A stretch of DNA of 25,786 nt, taken from a virus. Below are positions 1 through 7,710 of the stretch, piece after piece (the stretch's first letter is position 1; each line of letters starts with the position of its first letter). The DNA lies in the IMG/VR virus record IMGVR_UViG_3300047357_000006, positions 1-25,786 of that record; one strand, given 5' to 3'. Made by a program: the position numbers and the translations under genes. A model generated the notes under the pieces. That model saw nothing but the letters and a program-made list of their open reading frames with translations, was not told the origin of the DNA and did not search any database.

Positions 1-1
1 C

Positions 2-121
2 ATGGCTTATGCGATGTGCCATGATGCTGATAAGTATCCTGATCCTGAACTATCTAGGATTGCAGATGGGTTACGCATGATGTCTACAATCTTAGAGGAA
101 GAGTTGGATGCAAGAGGATAG
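2..121 (+). CDS. C-terminal end of an unidentified small protein (5' end not certain)
   Basis: An open frame runs from the left edge to a TAG at 119-121 and reads MAYAMCHDADKYPDPELSR... ending in EEELDARG. It may be a complete 39-residue protein starting at the ATG at 2, or the tail of a longer gene cut by the window, because the frame is open to the edge. The peptide looks soluble and acidic, with a helical C-terminal half. It overlaps the start of the primase-helicase gene by 14 bases, the same tight packing seen throughout the window, which supports it being real coding sequence. I do not recognise a family. Confidence 0.5.
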   Translation: MAYAMCHDADKYPDPELSRIADGLRMMSTILEEELDARG

Positions 122-1718
122 TGAGTTCATCAGGCATGAAGCCTGTCCTCACTGTGGTAGTAGTGATGCCAATGCTTTATACAGCAACGGTAATCACTAC
201 TGCTTCTCTTGTCAGACACTAACCCCTGCTGATGGGCAGGAGATACAGGAGATGGTAATGCCGAAAGCAAATGCTAACTTCCTAGAGGTCACGCCCCAAG
301 CTTTCGGTAAGCGTAGGATCAGCGAGGCTACATCTAAACACTGGAAGTATGGTGTGTCTGAGTATCATGGTAGCAAGGTACAAGTAGCCAACTACTATGA
401 CGATCACGGTACACTACAGGCACAGAAGGTACGCTTTCCCAACAAGGACTTCACCGTTATCGGTGACTTAAAGAAGGCTGGCCTGTATGGTCAGAACCTA
501 TGCCGTGATGGTGGTAAGATGATTACTATTGTCGAGGGTGAGCTTGATGCCCTGTCACTTAGCCAAGCCTTTGGTAACAAGTGGCCTGTCGTTAGCATAC
601 CCTCAGGCATAGACAGTGCTAAGAGAGCTATTGGACGTTCAATTGAATGGCTTAGTAAGTACGACAGCATCATCCTTATGTTTGATAATGATGAGGTAGG
701 TCAGGCTGCTGCACTTGATGTAGCTTCTATCCTTCCACCCAACAAGGCTAAGATTGCCAAGCTTCCCCTCAAGGATGCTAGTGATATGCTACAGGCTGGA
801 CGGACAGAGGAACTAATCAATGCAGTGTGGGGTGCTAAGACATTCCGGCCTGATGGCATTGTGTCAGGCACAGACCTGTGGGATGTGGTTACATCAGTAG
901 ATGAACGTGCCTCTATCCCATACCCATACACTGGACTCAATGAGAAGGTGGGTGGTTGCCGTAAGGGTGAGATCGTTACCCTGACAGCAGGATCAGGCAT
1001 TGGAAAGTCTCAGCTAGCACGTGAGCTAGCACACAGTCTCATTAAGAATGGTGAGACAGTAGGCTACATAGCATTAGAGGAGAACGTAAAGCGTACTGCA
1101 CTAGGGCTTATGTCTATTGAGATGAACAGGTTGCTACACCTACAGAGTAACGAGGATGTATCAACAGAAGAGATGAAGGAAGCCTTTGATGCTACCGTAG
1201 GTTCAGGCAGGGTGTACCTGTATGACCACTGGGGTAGCACCGACAGCGACAACCTACTATCTAAGATACGTTATCTTGTACGTGGTTGTGGTTGTAACTT
1301 CATTGTCCTAGACCACATCAGTATTGTGGTGTCAGGACTAGAGGGTGGTGATGAAAGGCGTATCATTGACAACACCATGACTAAGCTACGTGGTTTAGTT
1401 GAGGAGTTGAACTGTGGTATGATCCTGATCTCACACCTCAAGCGTCCATCAGGTGACAGAGGACATGAGGATGGCGCACAGACATCACTTGCCCAGCTAC
1501 GTGGTAGTGCTGCTATCGGTCAGCTATCCGATATCGTGATTGGATTAGAACGTAACCAGCAGGACAAGGACAACTCTAACATCAGTGATGTCAGGGTGTT
1601 AAAGAACAGATGGTCAGGAGATACAGGCATAGCCTGTCACTTGTCCTATTCAGCAGATACAGGAAGGATGACTGAGACATACTGGGACGATGAGGATGAG
1701 GTAGAGATAGACTTTTAA
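108..1718 (+). CDS. T7 gp4-like bifunctional DNA primase-helicase
   Basis: Unwinds the replication fork and primes lagging-strand synthesis. Domains visible in order: a zinc-binding primase motif with Cys13, Cys16, Cys32 and Cys35 (the same spacing as T7 gp4); a TOPRIM fold with EGELDAL at 143-149 and DNDEVG from 193; a RecA-like helicase domain with Walker A GSGIGKS at 295-301, a catalytic Glu near 325-326, Walker B NFIVLDH at 397-403, the ISHLKRP switch around His443, and an arginine-finger region near LRGSAAIGQLSD. The 536-residue length is close to T7 gp4A (566). The C-terminus is strongly acidic (WDDEDEVEIDF) and ends in Phe, like the T7 tail that contacts DNA polymerase. The ATG at 108 overlaps the preceding frame and leaves the full zinc motif intact. 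The polymerase gene follows within 20 bases, consistent with a replisome operon. Confidence 0.97.
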   Translation: MQEDSEFIRHEACPHCGSSDANALYSNGNHYCFSCQTLTPADGQEIQEMVMPKANANFLEVTPQAFGKRRISEATSKHWKYGVSEYHGSKVQVANYYDDHGTLQAQKVRFPNKDFTVIGDLKKAGLYGQNLCRDGGKMITIVEGELDALSLSQAFGNKWPVVSIPSGIDSAKRAIGRSIEWLSKYDSIILMFDNDEVGQAAALDVASILPPNKAKIAKLPLKDASDMLQAGRTEELINAVWGAKTFRPDGIVSGTDLWDVVTSVDERASIPYPYTGLNEKVGGCRKGEIVTLTAGSGIGKSQLARELAHSLIKNGETVGYIALEENVKRTALGLMSIEMNRLLHLQSNEDVSTEEMKEAFDATVGSGRVYLYDHWGSTDSDNLLSKIRYLVRGCGCNFIVLDHISIVVSGLEGGDERRIIDNTMTKLRGLVEELNCGMILISHLKRPSGDRGHEDGAQTSLAQLRGSAAIGQLSDIVIGLERNQQDKDNSNISDVRVLKNRWSGDTGIACHLSYSADTGRMTETYWDDEDEVEIDF

Positions 1719-1736
1719 CTAGTGCGGAGACACGGT

Positions 1737-3443
1737 ATGAAATACATATGGGATATAGAAGCAGACAACTTACTTGATGAAGTAACACAGGTATGGTGTC
1801 ATGTCTTCAGAGATGTTGACACTGATGAGGTACACACCTTTGACCCAACACAGACGCAGGAAGCCTTGGACTTTATGGACAAAGCAAAGACACTCATTGG
1901 TCATAATGTTACTGACTATGACTTGCGTGTGATTAAGAAACTACATGGCTACACCTACAAGGGTGAGGTCATTGATACGTTGGTATACTCTAGAACAGTA
2001 TGGCCTGATGTAAAAGAGATTGACTTCAAGTTAAACAAGAAGGGTAACTTCCCTCAAAACCTAATAGGTAGTCACTCACTTAAGGCATGGGGTCACAGAC
2101 TAGGAGAATTAAAAGGTGATTACAATAGTGGCAGCGAGAGCTTTGCAGCATATACCCCTGAGATGCTCGACTACTGCATCCAAGACACAGCAGTTACAAA
2201 CAAACTGTATCGTAAAATTATGGAGAAAAATTTTAGCCAATTGGCACTAGACCTAGAAGCTGAAATCCATACCCTACTACTACAACAACAAGAGCATGGC
2301 TTTGACTTCAATGTACAGGAAGCTCAGGCTCTTTACAGTAGGCTAGCACAACGTAGGTCTGACATTGAGGATGAGTTAGTCAGTACCTTTGAACCTACTA
2401 TCATTGAGTTAAAGACTAAGACAAAGACTATCCCATTCAACCCAGCATCACGTATGCAGATTGCAGACAGACTAATGAAGCGTGGTTGGAAACCCAAAGC
2501 GTTCACTGACAGTGGTGAGCCTAAGGTAGATGAGACTGTCCTATCTGGTATTGACATGCCAGAGGCTAGACTACTACAGGAATATCTACTACTCAACAAA
2601 CGCATAGGCCAACTAGCTACAGGCAAACAGGCATGGCTGAAGATGGAGAAGGGTGGAAAGATTCATGGACGTGTCAATCATATGGGTGCTGTCACCTCTC
2701 GTTGTACTCATTCCAATCCTAACACAGCGCAGATACCAAGTGTGGGTGCGCCATATGGCAAGGAGTGTAGAGAACTATTCATCTCTCCTAGCGGGTATAG
2801 TCTACTTGGTGCTGATGCTAGCGGTCTTGAGCTACGTTGTCTTGCTCATTATATGGCTGCTTATGACGATGGATCGTATGCTGATGTGGTCTTGAATGGT
2901 GACATTCATACTGCTAACCAGAAGGCTGCTGGTCTTGAGTCACGTAATCAGGCTAAGACATTCATCTATGGATTTCTTTATGGTTCAGGTGATGAGAAGA
3001 CAGGCAAGATCATAGGCAAGGGTGCGAAGGAAGGTAAGGCAATCAAGCAGAAGTTCTTGAAGAAACTACCAGCCCTCAAGTATCTTAAGGATGCAGTATC
3101 TAAGGCTGCTGATGAACGAGGCTGGGTCAAGGGATTGGATGGACGTATCATTCCTATCCGACACAGCCACGCTGCACTGAACACTCTACTACAGAGTGCT
3201 GGTGCTATAATCTGTAAGACATGGTATGTGTTTATCTCACGTGCCATTAAGAAAGCCAAGCTGGACGCACAGATTGTAGCGTTCATCCATGATGAAGTTC
3301 AAGTAGTAGTAAAGAAGGGACAGGAAGATGAGACAGGGCGAGTTATTCTTGAGTGTATGCGGGACGTTGAAAGACACTTCAACTTCAGATGTAGACTCGA
3401 CAGTGAGTACAAGTACGGAAGCAACTGGGCAGACACCCACTAA
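1737..3443 (+). CDS. T7 gp5-like family A DNA polymerase with 3'-5' exonuclease
   Basis: Replicative polymerase. I chose the ATG at 1737 (568 residues) over an in-frame GTG at 1722 because GGAGA lies at 1726-1730 and the resulting N-terminus MKYIWDIEADN puts the exonuclease DxE (Asp6, Glu8) where T7 has Asp5 and Glu7. Further exonuclease residues are Asp60 (HNVTDYD) and Asp150 (YCIQD). Polymerase motif A is GADASGLELR (Asp360), motif B is RNQAKTFIYGFLYG (Arg403, Lys407, Tyr411) and motif C is HDE at 518-520. Tyr411 matches T7 Tyr526. The protein is about 135 residues shorter than T7 gp5 (704). Much of the deficit is in the thumb, where the thioredoxin-binding loop should interrupt the stretch between TFEP and FNPASR; only about a dozen residues are there. 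A host thioredoxin processivity factor is therefore unlikely to bind as in T7. Confidence 0.97.
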   Translation: MKYIWDIEADNLLDEVTQVWCHVFRDVDTDEVHTFDPTQTQEALDFMDKAKTLIGHNVTDYDLRVIKKLHGYTYKGEVIDTLVYSRTVWPDVKEIDFKLNKKGNFPQNLIGSHSLKAWGHRLGELKGDYNSGSESFAAYTPEMLDYCIQDTAVTNKLYRKIMEKNFSQLALDLEAEIHTLLLQQQEHGFDFNVQEAQALYSRLAQRRSDIEDELVSTFEPTIIELKTKTKTIPFNPASRMQIADRLMKRGWKPKAFTDSGEPKVDETVLSGIDMPEARLLQEYLLLNKRIGQLATGKQAWLKMEKGGKIHGRVNHMGAVTSRCTHSNPNTAQIPSVGAPYGKECRELFISPSGYSLLGADASGLELRCLAHYMAAYDDGSYADVVLNGDIHTANQKAAGLESRNQAKTFIYGFLYGSGDEKTGKIIGKGAKEGKAIKQKFLKKLPALKYLKDAVSKAADERGWVKGLDGRIIPIRHSHAALNTLLQSAGAIICKTWYVFISRAIKKAKLDAQIVAFIHDEVQVVVKKGQEDETGRVILECMRDVERHFNFRCRLDSEYKYGSNWADTH

Positions 3444-3888
3444 TCCAAAGACAGGTAAACCTTTTTTCTATAAGGATAATCCAGAAGCAGTACGTAAACG
3501 TGATGCTAATAGAATGTATGTTAATGGTAAAGAAGTTTCCAAGAAGCACCCACTACATAAAGCTGGTAGGTATAAATCTTGGGATGACGTACACAGTCAT
3601 AACTTAATTAACACTGTTAAAGAAGGTAGTGTTTATATCATTACTAATAGTGCTTGGCCTGAGTGGGTAAAGATAGGCATGGCTCTTGATGCAGAAGATA
3701 GACTAAACGGTTATCAGACTAGTAGTCCAATGCGTGATTACAAGCTGATGTATTCTGTATCTACTAATGACAGACGTAAGACTGAGGCTGCTGCACACAA
3801 GGCTGCTGAGAAGATAGCTGAACGTAGGGGTGAATGGTTTAAGATGTCTGTTGGTCAGGCAAAGGAGTGTATCCAGAATGGACTTTGA
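3328..3888 (+). CDS. GIY-YIG / T5orf172-type putative nuclease
   Basis: A 186-residue protein. Its second half looks like the compact GIY-YIG-like fold of the T5orf172/MUG113 group: GSVYIITN at 100-107 (GIY equivalent), WVKIG at 113-117 (YIG equivalent), Arg125 in RLNGYQTSSP, Glu153 in a TEAAAHKAAE helix and GEWF at 168-171. The N-terminal half (NPKTGKPFFYKDNPEAV..., then GRYKSWDDVHSH) is unassigned. The ATG at 3328 has AAGGGA at 3315-3320 but overlaps the polymerase gene by 116 bases in the +1 frame. Protein-like sequence begins near the polymerase stop, yet no ATG, GTG or TTG lies between 3443 and the ATG at 3514, so the true start must be inside the polymerase gene (3328, or a GTG at 3403) or at 3514. 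It may act on host DNA or on replication intermediates, in place of a T7 gp3-type endonuclease. That role is inference. Confidence 0.75.
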   Translation: MRQGELFLSVCGTLKDTSTSDVDSTVSTSTEATGQTPTNPKTGKPFFYKDNPEAVRKRDANRMYVNGKEVSKKHPLHKAGRYKSWDDVHSHNLINTVKEGSVYIITNSAWPEWVKIGMALDAEDRLNGYQTSSPMRDYKLMYSVSTNDRRKTEAAAHKAAEKIAERRGEWFKMSVGQAKECIQNGL

Positions 3889-4060
3889 TTTTGTATGGAA
3901 GCTAATACTAACCTGCTCGTTTATGAGTGTAAGTATTTGTCTAAGCATTAAGTGGATTGTTGAGGCATACCTAGACTACATTCAGGTACAGACAGGGCTA
4001 CATATCCTAAGGAAACATGAAAGAAAAGAGGAGATAGATGATGACCCTACTGCTTATTGA
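3878..4060 (+). CDS. Small single-pass membrane protein, unknown function
   Basis: A 60-residue protein starting MDFDFVWKLILTCSF. It has one hydrophobic segment at about residues 6-28, then a polar, charged tail ending HERKEEIDDDPTAY. The ATG at 3878 has AGGAG at 3863-3867; an ATG at 3830 in the same frame would add 16 residues from inside the preceding gene and has no comparable site. It overlaps the upstream gene by 11 bases and the exonuclease gene by 23, so it is translationally linked to the replication block. No family is recognised. A membrane-anchored regulator, a holin-like protein or a superinfection factor are all possible, and nothing in the sequence distinguishes them. Confidence 0.6.
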   Translation: MDFDFVWKLILTCSFMSVSICLSIKWIVEAYLDYIQVQTGLHILRKHERKEEIDDDPTAY

Positions 4061-4766
4061 TGGTGACATCATAGCTTACAAGGCTGCTGCATCTGCTGAG
4101 ACACCCATCAATTGGGGTGATGGTCTGTGGTCACTACATGCCTTTGAGCCTGATGTTGAGGCACGACTAGAGGATCAGATACACAAGTTAATGGATGCTC
4201 CTGCTCAGGATTGTATCATTACACTAAGTGATAAGGCTAACTTCCGTAAGAATGTAGCACCCTACTACAAGGCTAATCGTAAGGATACACGTAAGCCTAT
4301 GCTACTTGGCTGGGCTAGGGAATATCTTACATCTAAATACAATACAATAATGTACAGGAACTTGGAGGCTGATGATGTTCTTGGAATACTGGCTACTAAA
4401 AATCCAGATACTATTATCTGGTCTGAAGACAAAGACCTACTCACTATACCAGCAAAGCATTGGATTAACGGTGAACTGGCTACAATCACTGAAGAAGAAG
4501 CTAACTACAATTTCCTTTTCCAAACTCTGGTTGGGGACAGTACAGATAACTACAGCGGCTGTCCAACTGTTGGCCCCAAGACTGCTAATAAACTTTTATC
4601 ATCTGGTTGTACGTGGGATACGGTGGTTGCTGCGTTTAAGAGTAAAGGTTTATCTGAAGACGTAGCACTAGAGAACGCAAGGCTAGCACGTATCCTACGT
4701 GATGGTGAGTACAACACAGAGACAGGAGAAGTAAAGCTATGGCAACCACCTTTGGCATCCCTCTAG
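4038..4766 (+). CDS. T7 gp6-like 5'-3' exonuclease (FEN/PIN family)
   Basis: A flap-endonuclease-type nuclease expected to remove RNA primers, degrade host DNA and assist recombination. Metal-binding motifs appear in family order: LLIDGD at 5-10 with Asp8 and Asp10; EADDVLG at 110-116; SEDKDL at 129-134; and the helix-hairpin-helix region GDSTDNYSGCPTVGPKTA at 166-183, which carries Asp167 and Asp170. At 242 residues it is somewhat shorter than T7 gp6 (300). AGGAG lies just upstream of an ATGATG pair at 4038-4043, so either Met could initiate. It overlaps the preceding membrane protein by 23 bases and the next gene by 28. Assignment to the family is firm; the exact T7 gp6 role is by position and motif. 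Confidence 0.93.
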   Translation: MMTLLLIDGDIIAYKAAASAETPINWGDGLWSLHAFEPDVEARLEDQIHKLMDAPAQDCIITLSDKANFRKNVAPYYKANRKDTRKPMLLGWAREYLTSKYNTIMYRNLEADDVLGILATKNPDTIIWSEDKDLLTIPAKHWINGELATITEEEANYNFLFQTLVGDSTDNYSGCPTVGPKTANKLLSSGCTWDTVVAAFKSKGLSEDVALENARLARILRDGEYNTETGEVKLWQPPLASL

Positions 4767-5053
4767 GGCATGAAGAATACATGAAAGCTAAAGCAGCAGA
4801 GTTAGATAATAAAGATAGAGACATGGTAAACAGTCCTGCTCACTATGCAGAGGGTGAGATCGAAACCATTGATTACATAGTAGATGTACTAGGTGAGTAT
4901 GAAGCTATTAGTTACTGTCATGGTAATCTTCTCAAGTATACAGGTTCACGCTTGTGGAAGAAGGGTAATCCTATTGAAGACGCTGAGAAAGCTGCATGGT
5001 ATCTGGATAAGATGATTGAACTAATGAAGAAAACTAAAGGAGTGAACTGGTAA
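4739..5053 (+). CDS. DUF3310 protein (T7 gp1.7 nucleotide-kinase-related)
   Basis: A 104-residue soluble protein with the DUF3310 signature: VNSPAHY at 30-36, an IETIDYI helix, a HGNLLKY segment around 61-67, and DAEKAAWYLDKMI at 81-93. In T7 this domain occurs in gp1.7, a nucleotide kinase acting on dTMP and dGMP. No P-loop is visible here, as expected for that unusual kinase. The gene overlaps the exonuclease end by 28 bases and its stop shares one base with the MazG-like gene start (TAATG at 5051-5055). Sitting directly before MazG and ribonucleotide reductase, it fits a nucleotide-metabolism role, but kinase activity is inferred only from the domain. Confidence 0.82.
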   Translation: MATTFGIPLGHEEYMKAKAAELDNKDRDMVNSPAHYAEGEIETIDYIVDVLGEYEAISYCHGNLLKYTGSRLWKKGNPIEDAEKAAWYLDKMIELMKKTKGVNW

Positions 5054-5376
5054 TGATGAACTTCTATGAGTACCAGATAGGTGCGTTAAAGACAGCCGTG
5101 TACCCTAAGAAGTATGCTGTATCCTATGCAGCCTTAGGTCTTGCTGAAGAGGCAGGTGAGGTAGCAGGTAAGATTGCTAAGATGATGCGTGATGAGATAC
5201 CAATGCAGGATCAGAAGCAAGCTATTGCAGCAGAGATGGGTGACGTACTATGGATGCTGGCTGCACTAGCACATGACTGTGGCCTGTCGTTGCAAACTAT
5301 TGCAGAGATGAACATAGAGAAACTAAAGAAACGGCAGCAAAATAATACACTACATGGAGAGGGTGACAACCGATGA
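5053..5376 (+). CDS. MazG-like nucleotide pyrophosphohydrolase
   Basis: A compact all-alpha NTP pyrophosphohydrolase of 107 residues. The metal-binding signature is complete: EEAGE at 32-36 (the EExxE motif) and EMGDVLW at 61-67 (the ExxD pair Glu61 and Asp64). Family members hydrolyse (d)NTPs to (d)NMPs and pyrophosphate. Marine phages often carry MazG, where removal of unwanted nucleotides or a change in alarmone pools has been proposed. The start at 5053 follows TAATG; a second Met follows immediately. Its end overlaps the reductase ATG by four bases (ATGA at 5373), so it is likely translated together with the reductase. Confidence 0.93.
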   Translation: MMNFYEYQIGALKTAVYPKKYAVSYAALGLAEEAGEVAGKIAKMMRDEIPMQDQKQAIAAEMGDVLWMLAALAHDCGLSLQTIAEMNIEKLKKRQQNNTLHGEGDNR

Positions 5377-7271
5377 GAAGCAATTATCTACCAACAGACT
5401 ACCAGACTTTCATTGCTACTAGTCGGTATGCACGATGGCTTGAGGAAGAAAATAGGCGAGAGACATGGCCTGAGACAGTGCAGCGATACATCAACTACAT
5501 TGCTACTACTGGTCTACCAGCTAAAGACTTAGAAGAGATTGAAGAAGCTATCATCAGCCTTGAGGTCATGCCTTCTATGAGGGCGTTGATGACAGCAGGT
5601 GTAGCAGCAGACCGTGACAACACCTGCATCTACAACTGTAGCTACTTACCAGTAGATCACATCCGTGCCTTTGATGAGGCTATGTTTATCCTACTGTGTG
5701 GTACAGGTGTAGGCTTCTCAGTAGAGCGTCAGTCTATTGCAAAACTACCTGAAGTACCTGATGCACTAGACATTAGTGATGATGTCATTGCAGTCAAGGA
5801 CAGCAAGGAAGGTTGGGCTAGGGCTTTGCATAAGCTACTGTCACACCTCTACTCAGGTGACATCCCTAAGTGGGACTTGTCTGCTATCCGTCCAGCAGGT
5901 GCTAGGCTCAAGACCTTTGGTGGTAGAGCTAGTGGGCCTGAGCCTCTTGATGACTTGTTCAAGTTTGTTGTGGCTAAGTTCAAGGGTGCAGCAGGACGTA
6001 AGCTAACTAGCATTGAGTGCCACGATATCATGTGTAAGATTGGTGAGGTAGTAGTAGTTGGTGGTGTACGTAGATCAGCAATGATTAGCCTGTCTAACCT
6101 TAGTGATGGACGTATGGCACATGCCAAGTCTGGTAGCTGGTGGGAGAACGAGGGTCAACGTGCGTTGGCTAATAACTCTGTAGCCTACACAGACAAGCCT
6201 GATATGGAAGGGTTCATGCGTGAGTGGTTATCCCTAGTAGAGTCTAAGTCTGGTGAGCGTGGTATTTTCTCTCGTATAGCAGCCGACAAGCACGTAGAAA
6301 TGAATGGACGTAGAGAGACAGGACATGAGTGGGGAACCAACCCTTGTTCTGAGATTATCTTGAGGCCATATCAATTCTGTAATCTAACAGAGGTTGTTGT
6401 TAGGCAGGGTGATGACTTAGAAAACTTACGCCGTAAGGTTCGACTGGCTACCATCCTTGGTACAGCACAGTCTACCTTTACTAAGATGCCATACTTGCGT
6501 AAGATTTGGCAGAAGAATACAGAAGAAGAACGTCTGCTTGGTGTTTCGCTAACAGGTATCATGGACAACTACTTACTATCTAAGACCACTGACAGTAAAA
6601 AATGGTTGAAAGAATTGAAAGCACAGGCCATTGATGTCAACCGTGTCTACGCTGATAAGTTAGGTGTGCCAGCCTCTGCTGCTATCACCTGTGTTAAACC
6701 ATCTGGTACTGTGTCACAGCTAACTGATACTGCTTCTGGTATTCATGCAAGGCATAGTGAGTACTACATTCGTACTGTGCGGGGTGACAACAAAGACCCA
6801 CTAACACAGTTTATGAAGGACAGTGGTATCCCTGCTGAACCATGTGTGATGAAGCCCGACTCTACTACAGTGTTTAGCTTCCCTACTAAATCACCATCTG
6901 GTGCTGTTACTCGCAATGATATGACTGCACTACAGCAGTTAGAACTATGGAAAAACTACGCACTACACTGGTGTGAACACAAACCATCTGTGACTATTAC
7001 AGTCAAGGATGCAGAGTGGATGGCAGTAGGTGCATGGGTCTATGAGAACTTTGACATCTGCTCAGGCATTTCATTCCTACCCCACAGTGACCACAGTTAC
7101 GCACAGGCTCCCTATCAAGAGATTGACAAGGAACAGTACAAAGAACTTAAGAAGCAGATGCCTGAGTCTATTGACTGGGCTGCTCTATCCCTGTATGAGA
7201 AGGAAGATACTACATCTGGTAGTCAGACACTAGCCTGTACAGCAGGTGCATGTGAGTTGGTAGATATCTAA
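5373..7271 (+). CDS. nrdJ: Class II (adenosylcobalamin-dependent) ribonucleotide reductase
   Basis: Converts ribonucleotides to deoxyribonucleotides using a thiyl radical generated from coenzyme B12. Active-site motif NPCSEI at 323-328 places the thiyl Cys at 325 with Asn323 and Glu327; CNLTE follows with Cys336. The Cys325-Cys336 spacing of 11 equals that of Lactobacillus RTPR (Cys408-Cys419). The other redox Cys is probably Cys85 or Cys89 (TCIYNCSYLP). VKPSGTVSQL at 441-450 is the phosphate-binding segment. The C-terminus TLACTAGACELVDI carries the CX4C pair Cys622/Cys627 that relays electrons from thioredoxin. There is no small-subunit gene nearby and no glycyl-radical motif, both of which favour class II. 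At 632 residues it is shorter than RTPR (739). The gene overlaps MazG by four bases. It implies that the infected cell makes or imports B12. Confidence 0.95.
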   Translation: MRSNYLPTDYQTFIATSRYARWLEEENRRETWPETVQRYINYIATTGLPAKDLEEIEEAIISLEVMPSMRALMTAGVAADRDNTCIYNCSYLPVDHIRAFDEAMFILLCGTGVGFSVERQSIAKLPEVPDALDISDDVIAVKDSKEGWARALHKLLSHLYSGDIPKWDLSAIRPAGARLKTFGGRASGPEPLDDLFKFVVAKFKGAAGRKLTSIECHDIMCKIGEVVVVGGVRRSAMISLSNLSDGRMAHAKSGSWWENEGQRALANNSVAYTDKPDMEGFMREWLSLVESKSGERGIFSRIAADKHVEMNGRRETGHEWGTNPCSEIILRPYQFCNLTEVVVRQGDDLENLRRKVRLATILGTAQSTFTKMPYLRKIWQKNTEEERLLGVSLTGIMDNYLLSKTTDSKKWLKELKAQAIDVNRVYADKLGVPASAAITCVKPSGTVSQLTDTASGIHARHSEYYIRTVRGDNKDPLTQFMKDSGIPAEPCVMKPDSTTVFSFPTKSPSGAVTRNDMTALQQLELWKNYALHWCEHKPSVTITVKDAEWMAVGAWVYENFDICSGISFLPHSDHSYAQAPYQEIDKEQYKELKKQMPESIDWAALSLYEKEDTTSGSQTLACTAGACELVDI

Positions 7272-7299
7272 AGTACCCCTATTAGCGAAAGTTTGATAA

Positions 7300-7482
7300 A
7301 TGAAAGTATTAGGTAATGATTTCAACATCACTGACGGACTATTAAATACGTTATTAGAACTGTATCCAAACAAACTTCCGCATAATCAAATTACCCCTGA
7401 GGAGCTTGGGTTCCTTAGGGGGCAACAGTCCGTGATACAGAAACTAGTTGAATTACAAAACCAAGATTATGAGGAATTTTAA
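7300..7482 (+). CDS. Small conserved-looking phage protein, unknown function
   Basis: A 60-residue, soluble, mildly acidic protein. It contains LLNTLLELYPNKLPHNQITPEELGFLRGQQSVIQKL; the 'LYPNKLP ... ELxFLxGQQSVI' pattern resembles small proteins that sit just before the head genes of other marine T7-like phages, from memory of the family rather than a search. It is in the position of T7 gene 6.5. The ribosome site is weak (GCGAAAG upstream) and the 28-base gap after the reductase gene is one of the larger ones here, so translation may begin independently. It ends two bases before the next gene. Function is not recognised. Confidence 0.75.
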   Translation: MKVLGNDFNITDGLLNTLLELYPNKLPHNQITPEELGFLRGQQSVIQKLVELQNQDYEEF

Positions 7483-7484
7483 AT

Positions 7485-7709
7485 ATGGGTGGAATGTTCA
7501 GACCTAAAATGCCAGCACCCCCACCACAGGTAGCACGTCCAGTTACAGCAGTACAGAAGACACCTGACTTGGAGATGGCTGACGAAGAAACCCCAGCAAT
7601 GGGTATTAAGAAGAAGCAAAAGGGTAAGAAACAACTAAAAGTTACAACTGATACATCCTTACAAACAGGTAGTACTGGTTCAGGATTACAGATAGGGCAG
7701 GGATCATAA
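7485..7709 (+). CDS. T7 gp6.7-like small virion protein
   Basis: A 74-residue protein rich in Pro, Lys and Gln. The N-terminus (MFRPKMPAPPP) is proline-rich and the C-terminal third reads KKKQKGKKQLKV and then GSTGSGLQIG. T7 gp6.7 similarly has an N-terminal PKxxTPKM segment and a central GRKGLKVERD, and lies in the same place before gene 7.3 and the portal gene. In T7, gp6.7 is a minor virion protein ejected into the host. A good GAGGAA site lies before the ATG. Homology is judged by eye on a short, low-complexity sequence, so position carries much of the weight. Confidence 0.65.
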   Translation: MGGMFRPKMPAPPPQVARPVTAVQKTPDLEMADEETPAMGIKKKQKGKKQLKVTTDTSLQTGSTGSGLQIGQGS

Positions 7710-7710
7710 C

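Noticed and set aside
2653-2895. 80-codon hydrophobic + strand frame inside the polymerase gene
   Set aside because: Overlaps the conserved motif A region of the polymerase in another frame; the hydrophobic look comes from the alternate reading of that region.
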